A DNA stretch of 8,018 nucleotides, from contig CABQER010000041.1 in the NCBI GenBank assembly GCA_902463235.1, forward strand, positions 1 through 8,018. The letters are read 5' to 3'. The stretch comes from an uncultured Faecalibacterium sp. (GTDB taxonomy: Bacteria; Bacillota; Clostridia; Oscillospirales; Ruminococcaceae). Made by a program: the position numbers and the translations under genes. Shown here one piece after another: positions 5,358 to 8,018 of this stretch; position 1 is the first letter of the stretch, and each line of letters opens with the position of its first letter. Below the pieces are notes generated by a model, which worked only from the letters and a program-made list of their open reading frames with translations, made no database searches and was not told the origin of the DNA.

Positions 5358-6665
5358 ATGACGCTGAACTTCTATACTCTGGGTGCTATTTATCTAGTAT
5401 ATTCCTTTCTGGGCTGGGTGGCTGAGACGGTAGTCGCGACCATCCGGGGCGGAAGGTTTGCCAACCGCGGTGCGGCGGCAGGCCCGTTCTGCTTTATCTA
5501 CGGTACCACCGGCGTGCTGCTGGCCGTGAGTTTCGGCGACCTGCGCACCGAGCCGGTCTACCTGTTCTTTGCCTGTATGATGGCGGCAACGGTGATGGAA
5601 TGGATCACCGCCAAGCTGCTGGAACGCCTGCACCGCCGCAAGTGGTGGGACTATTCCGGAAAAAAATTCAATCTGAACGGCTATGTGTGCCTGCAGTATT
5701 CGCTGTTGTGGGGTGCGCTGGGCACGGCAAGTGTGCTGTGGGGCAATAATGTGTTGCTGCAGCTGTGCGCGCATATCCCTGTCTGGCTGCTGCGCCCGGC
5801 AGTATGGGTCTCGCTGACGGTGGCGGTACTGGACCAGATCGGTTCGGCGGTGCTGGTGCAGCAGTATGCGGCCCGGCACCCGATGCTGGAGCAGCTCAAC
5901 CAGAGACTGGGGGAGCGGTCGGATACGCTGCGCCGCAGGATCGCGCTTTACATTGAAAAACGCATCCAGTATGCTTACCCGGCTGCGGCCCGGCAGGAGC
6001 AGACTGCGCTCCGGAAGGGGGAAAAGAACTTCCTCAGCGTGTCCGACCTGCTGTGGCTGTTCGTGATCGGTGCGTTTCTGGGCGACATGGTGGAGACGGT
6101 GTTCTGCCGCGTGACCGCCGGGGTCTGGATGAGCCGCTCCAGTCTGGTCTGGGGGCCGTTCAGCGTGGTGTGGGGTCTGGCGCTGGTGCTGGCAACGGTG
6201 CTGCTGCGTCAGGAAAAGGACCGGAGCGACCGCTACCTGTTTGCCTTCGGCACCGTCATGGGCGGTGTGTACGAATACGTGTGCAGCGCCGTCACCGAGC
6301 TGCTGTTCGGCACCGTGTTCTGGGACTACAGCAAGTTCAAGTTCAATCTGGGCGGGCGCATCAACCTGCTGTACTGCTTTTTCTGGGGCATTGCGGCGGT
6401 GATATGGATGCGCTACGGCTATCCGCTGGTGCTCAGAGGCATGAAGAAGGTGCGCAGCCGCGTCCGCCCATGGATGACCGTCCTGCTGGCCGTATTCATG
6501 GCGGTGAACATGCTCACCAGTGCGCTGGCCCTTGCCCGCTACGATGCCCGCACCAGCGGTGAAGCGCCCAAAAGCAGCATCGATACGCTGCTGGATGCGC
6601 ATTTTGACGATGCCCGCATGGAGCGTATTTATCCCAACGCGAAGAAAGTGACCAAGGCCGGATGA
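5358..6665 (+). CDS. Duplicated CmpB-family membrane protein ('putative ABC-transporter type IV')
   Basis: This encodes 435 residues of a polytopic membrane protein. It is recognised by the hallmark WDYS...FNLxGxxxLxxxxxWG, which marks the Firmicute family named putative ABC-transporter type IV (CmpB). The motif occurs twice, at 97-119 and 322-344, and each is preceded at equal distance by LGxxxET (18-24 and 241-247), GPF (42-44 and 266-268) and a Glu in a helix (81 and 306). The protein is therefore two homologous halves joined by a charged segment (about 172-226) with heptad-like LEQLNQRLGERSDTLRRR. The C-terminus has one more membrane helix (about 371-393) and a soluble tail. The ATG has AAAGGA upstream. 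No ATPase gene adjoins and no Walker motif is present, so transport is only a family label; the function is unknown. Confidence 0.82.
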   Translation: MTLNFYTLGAIYLVYSFLGWVAETVVATIRGGRFANRGAAAGPFCFIYGTTGVLLAVSFGDLRTEPVYLFFACMMAATVMEWITAKLLERLHRRKWWDYSGKKFNLNGYVCLQYSLLWGALGTASVLWGNNVLLQLCAHIPVWLLRPAVWVSLTVAVLDQIGSAVLVQQYAARHPMLEQLNQRLGERSDTLRRRIALYIEKRIQYAYPAAARQEQTALRKGEKNFLSVSDLLWLFVIGAFLGDMVETVFCRVTAGVWMSRSSLVWGPFSVVWGLALVLATVLLRQEKDRSDRYLFAFGTVMGGVYEYVCSAVTELLFGTVFWDYSKFKFNLGGRINLLYCFFWGIAAVIWMRYGYPLVLRGMKKVRSRVRPWMTVLLAVFMAVNMLTSALALARYDARTSGEAPKSSIDTLLDAHFDDARMERIYPNAKKVTKAG

Positions 6666-6681
6666 AATTTCAACGCTCCTC

Positions 6682-6710
6682 TTGCACTTTGGTGCAAAAA
6701 CCGGTATAAT
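6682..6710 (+). promoter_or_regulatory. Strong sigma-A promoter of the riboswitch-antiporter unit
   Basis: TTGCAC (6682-6687), a 17-bp spacer and a perfect TATAAT (6705-6710) place the transcript start near 6717, right at the first strand of the riboswitch. The -35 box is one arm of the perfect inverted repeat TTGCAC-TTTG-GTGCAA (6682-6697), a possible operator. No terminator is seen between the upstream gene's stop (6665) and this promoter. Confidence 0.85.
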
Positions 6711-6718
6711 ATTTTTCG

Positions 6719-6824
6719 GATAAAAGGGAGTAAAGGGCGCTCGTTTTGCAAAAACGGTGCGCTGTGGCGCAGCGACATCCCGGCAGAAATGCCCGCTGTG
6801 TCACCGGAAGCTTGAGACTTTTAT
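6719..6824 (+). ncRNA. yybP-ykoY family manganese riboswitch (aptamer)
   Basis: The leader shows the conserved parts of the Mn2+-sensing yybP-ykoY aptamer in order. P1 is closed by ATAAAAG (6720-6726) with CTTTTAT (6818-6824). The L1 motif GGGAGTA follows the first P1 strand (6726-6732). Next come a hairpin, GCGC-CGTTTT with AAAACG-GCGC (6737-6762), and a second arm, CAGCG...CGCTG (6770-6798) capped by GGCA-GAAA-TGCC (6782-6793). The L3 motif TCACCGG (6801-6807) and GAGAC (6814-6818) lead back into P1. In known members Mn2+ joins L1 and L3 and stabilises P1. The L1 loop has GGGAGUA where GGGGAGUAG is usual, a small departure. The downstream gene is a cation exchanger, in keeping with the class. 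Confidence 0.85.
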
Positions 6825-6870
6825 TACACTTTCCCGTTTTTGGGCAGGATGTAATAAAGGTCTCTTTTTT
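6814..6870 (+). terminator. Riboswitch expression platform terminator
   Basis: GAGACTTTTATTACA (6814-6828) pairs with TGTAATAAAGGTCTC (6850-6864), 15 bp with a single wobble, followed by six Ts (6865-6870). Its left arm contains the whole 3' strand of riboswitch P1 (6818-6824), so P1 and the terminator cannot form together. Metal binding should favour P1 and let transcription pass into the antiporter gene: an ON switch. Confidence 0.88.
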
Positions 6871-6904
6871 ATTGCTGCTCTGCCAAAAACAAAAGGAGAA
6901 AACT

Positions 6905-7867
6905 ATGCTCATTCCTGTTTTGCTGTTCATCGTGGGCCTGCTGTGCCTCATCAAGGGCGGTGACTGGTTCGTGGATGGTGCCACGGGCATTGCCCGCCGC
7001 TTCCATGTGCCGGAGCTGCTCATCGGTGCTACGGTGGTGTCCATCGGCACCACCCTGCCGGAGGTGATGGTCTCCACCACCTCGGCCTTTACCGGCCACG
7101 GCGAGATCGCCTACGGCAACGCCATCGGTTCGATCATCTGCAATGCATCGCTCATTGCGGCCATCACCATTGCGGTGAAGCCGGGCAAGGTAGACCCCAA
7201 GAGCCTGCGCACGCCGGTGCTGTTCTTCTTTGTGGCAGCGGCCTTCTATGCCGGTGTGGCCTACACCACCGGCTACTTCTCCCGCCCGGTGGGCCTGATC
7301 CTTCTGGCCATGTTCGCAGCGTATATCATCTGCAACGTGATGGCCATGAAGAACGCCCCCGCCCCGGAAGAAGCGGAAGAACCGGAAGAAAATGCATCCT
7401 TTGCCAAGGAGCTGGGCCTGCTGGCCGTGGGCGCGGTGCTCATTGCCGTGGGTGCCAACCTGCTGGTGGACAACGGTACCCTGATCGCACAGGCACTGGG
7501 CGTGCCGGAGTCGGTGATCGCGCTCACCTTTGTGGCACTGGGCACCTCGCTGCCGGAGCTGGTAACGGCCATCACCTCGCTGGCAAAGGGCCACGGTGCA
7601 CTTTCGCTGGGCAATGTCATTGGTGCAAACGTGTTCAATCTGGTGCTGGTGAGCGGTGTTTCCGCCGCGGTGGCACCCTTTACCATCCCGCAGAACTCCC
7701 TGCTTTTCGGCCACAATGCATCGCTGGTGCTGGAGTTCCCGGTCATGTTCGCCGTGATGCTGCTGCTCACCCTGCCCGCTCTCTTCAAGGGCAAGCTGAG
7801 CCGCCCGCAGGGCATTGCGCTGCTGTGCATCTACGCGGCATTCTGTGTGGTGCAGTTCACCATCTGA
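6905..7867 (+). CDS. Calcium/sodium antiporter family protein (CaCA, YrbG-like); probable Mn2+/Ca2+ exporter
   Basis: This encodes 320 residues, close to E. coli YrbG (about 325), in the inner membrane with around ten helices. The two alpha repeats that define the CaCA superfamily are clear and inverted about a central acidic loop (EEAEEPEEN, 155-163). Repeat one has GTTLPE (48-53) and GNAIGS (71-76); repeat two has GTSLPE (213-218) and GNVIGAN (236-242). Glu53 and Glu218 are the expected cation ligands. The ATG at 6905 follows AAGGAGAA at good spacing; earlier in-frame starts lie within the riboswitch. A yybP-ykoY element in the leader implies induction by Mn2+, so Mn2+ efflux, alone or with Ca2+, is a reasonable inference beyond the usual Ca2+/Na+ label. 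It is a single-gene unit closed by a strong terminator. Confidence 0.92.
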   Translation: MLIPVLLFIVGLLCLIKGGDWFVDGATGIARRFHVPELLIGATVVSIGTTLPEVMVSTTSAFTGHGEIAYGNAIGSIICNASLIAAITIAVKPGKVDPKSLRTPVLFFFVAAAFYAGVAYTTGYFSRPVGLILLAMFAAYIICNVMAMKNAPAPEEAEEPEENASFAKELGLLAVGAVLIAVGANLLVDNGTLIAQALGVPESVIALTFVALGTSLPELVTAITSLAKGHGALSLGNVIGANVFNLVLVSGVSAAVAPFTIPQNSLLFGHNASLVLEFPVMFAVMLLLTLPALFKGKLSRPQGIALLCIYAAFCVVQFTI

Positions 7868-7868
7868 T

Positions 7869-7916
7869 AAAACAGCAAAAGGCCGACGCAGCACTGCGTC
7901 GGCCTTTTGCCGTTTT
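7869..7916. terminator. Bidirectional terminator between convergent genes
   Basis: GCAAAAGGCCGACGCA (7875-7890) pairs perfectly with TGCGTCGGCCTTTTGC (7895-7910) around a four-base loop. AAAAC (7869-7873) and GTTTT (7912-7916) extend the stem past one mismatch. It begins 2 bp after the antiporter stop and ends 6 bp before the stop of the minus-strand gene. The symmetric A and T runs allow it to serve both. Confidence 0.92.
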
Positions 7917-7921
7917 AAGGG

Positions 7922-8018
7922 TTACTTTTTCAAATGGGAATCCCAGCCGGAAGAGGTGATGACCTGCTGATCCGGTGTGCACCACATGGCTTCCACGCCG
8001 TCCAGACTTTCCACGATC
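7922..8018 (-). CDS. apbE: C-terminal end of a probable FAD:protein FMN transferase (ApbE) (partial)
   Basis: The minus strand is open from the window edge to a TAA at 7924-7922 and gives 31 residues. The sequence is IVESLDGVEAMW, then CTPDQQVITSSGWDSHLKK, with LKK as the last residues. The pattern of an (A)xxxIESLxGxEAMW helix followed by a short strand and a TSSG(F/W) turn near the terminus resembles the C-terminal end of ApbE, the Mg2+-dependent flavin transferase that attaches FMN to NqrC/RnfG-type proteins. The terminator 6 bp beyond the stop supports a true gene end. The fragment is too short for certainty; coding potential is good but the product name is tentative. Confidence 0.6.
   Translation of the reverse strand, partial: IVESLDGVEAMWCTPDQQVITSSGWDSHLKK

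Noticed and set aside
5394..6602. A 402-codon open frame antisense to the CmpB-family gene
   Set aside because: The translation is low-complexity (His, Gln, Arg, Ala), and the sense strand has a clear membrane protein with repeated family motifs.
6682..6702. Terminator for the CmpB-family gene
   Set aside because: The 6-bp hairpin is followed by As, not Ts, and its left arm is the -35 box of a strong promoter. Readthrough would meet the riboswitch terminator instead.
6869..7894. A 341-codon open frame antisense to the cation antiporter
   Set aside because: It is a His/Gln/Gly-rich shadow frame. It would start inside a convergent terminator, and the sense strand is a textbook CaCA protein.

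Overview
The window looks like chromosomal DNA of a GC-rich gut Firmicute (Bacillota), most likely Faecalibacterium or a close Oscillospirales/Ruminococcaceae relative (Gemmiger, Subdoligranulum). This is inferred from the codon use (CTG, CGC, AAG, ATC), strong AGGAGG ribosome-binding sites, sharp U-tailed terminators and the gene families present. No marker gene is complete enough to fix the species. No mobile element, CRISPR array, rRNA or tRNA is visible.

Layout. (1) 1-748: the 3' end of an F1Fo ATP synthase operon (atpD tail, then atpC overlapping it by 1 nt), closed by a terminator. (2) 760-1751: a single gene for a xylose-isomerase-like TIM-barrel protein (sugar phosphate isomerase/epimerase family), with its own promoter and a terminator it appears to share with the convergent operon. 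(3) 3781 down to 1847 on the minus strand: a compact three-gene operon with overlapping genes, encoding a short GntR/YtrA-type repressor, an ABC ATPase and an ABC-2-like permease. Its promoter carries a 20-bp near-palindrome just downstream of the -10 box, a likely autoregulatory operator. (4) 3782-5187: a divergently transcribed iron-dependent alcohol dehydrogenase very similar to FucO (lactaldehyde/1,2-propanediol oxidoreductase). Its promoter is overlapped by an 18-bp site closely matching the Rex (NADH/NAD+ sensor) operator. (5) 5291-6665: a membrane protein of the CmpB/'ABC-transporter type IV' family built from two copies of the same domain. (6) 6682-7916: a strong promoter, a yybP-ykoY-type manganese riboswitch with a terminator expression platform, then a YrbG-like cation antiporter (CaCA family). 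(7) 7922-8018: the C-terminal end of a minus-strand gene, probably ApbE (FAD:protein FMN transferase), separated from the antiporter by a bidirectional terminator.

The genes are mostly independent transcription units, and regulatory DNA and RNA are the most informative content. The two strongest leads are the Mn2+ riboswitch upstream of a CaCA exchanger, which suggests the exchanger exports Mn2+, and the Rex-like operator at the fucO-like gene, which suggests that this dehydrogenase is induced to re-oxidise NADH. I did not find a clearly unprecedented multi-gene system.
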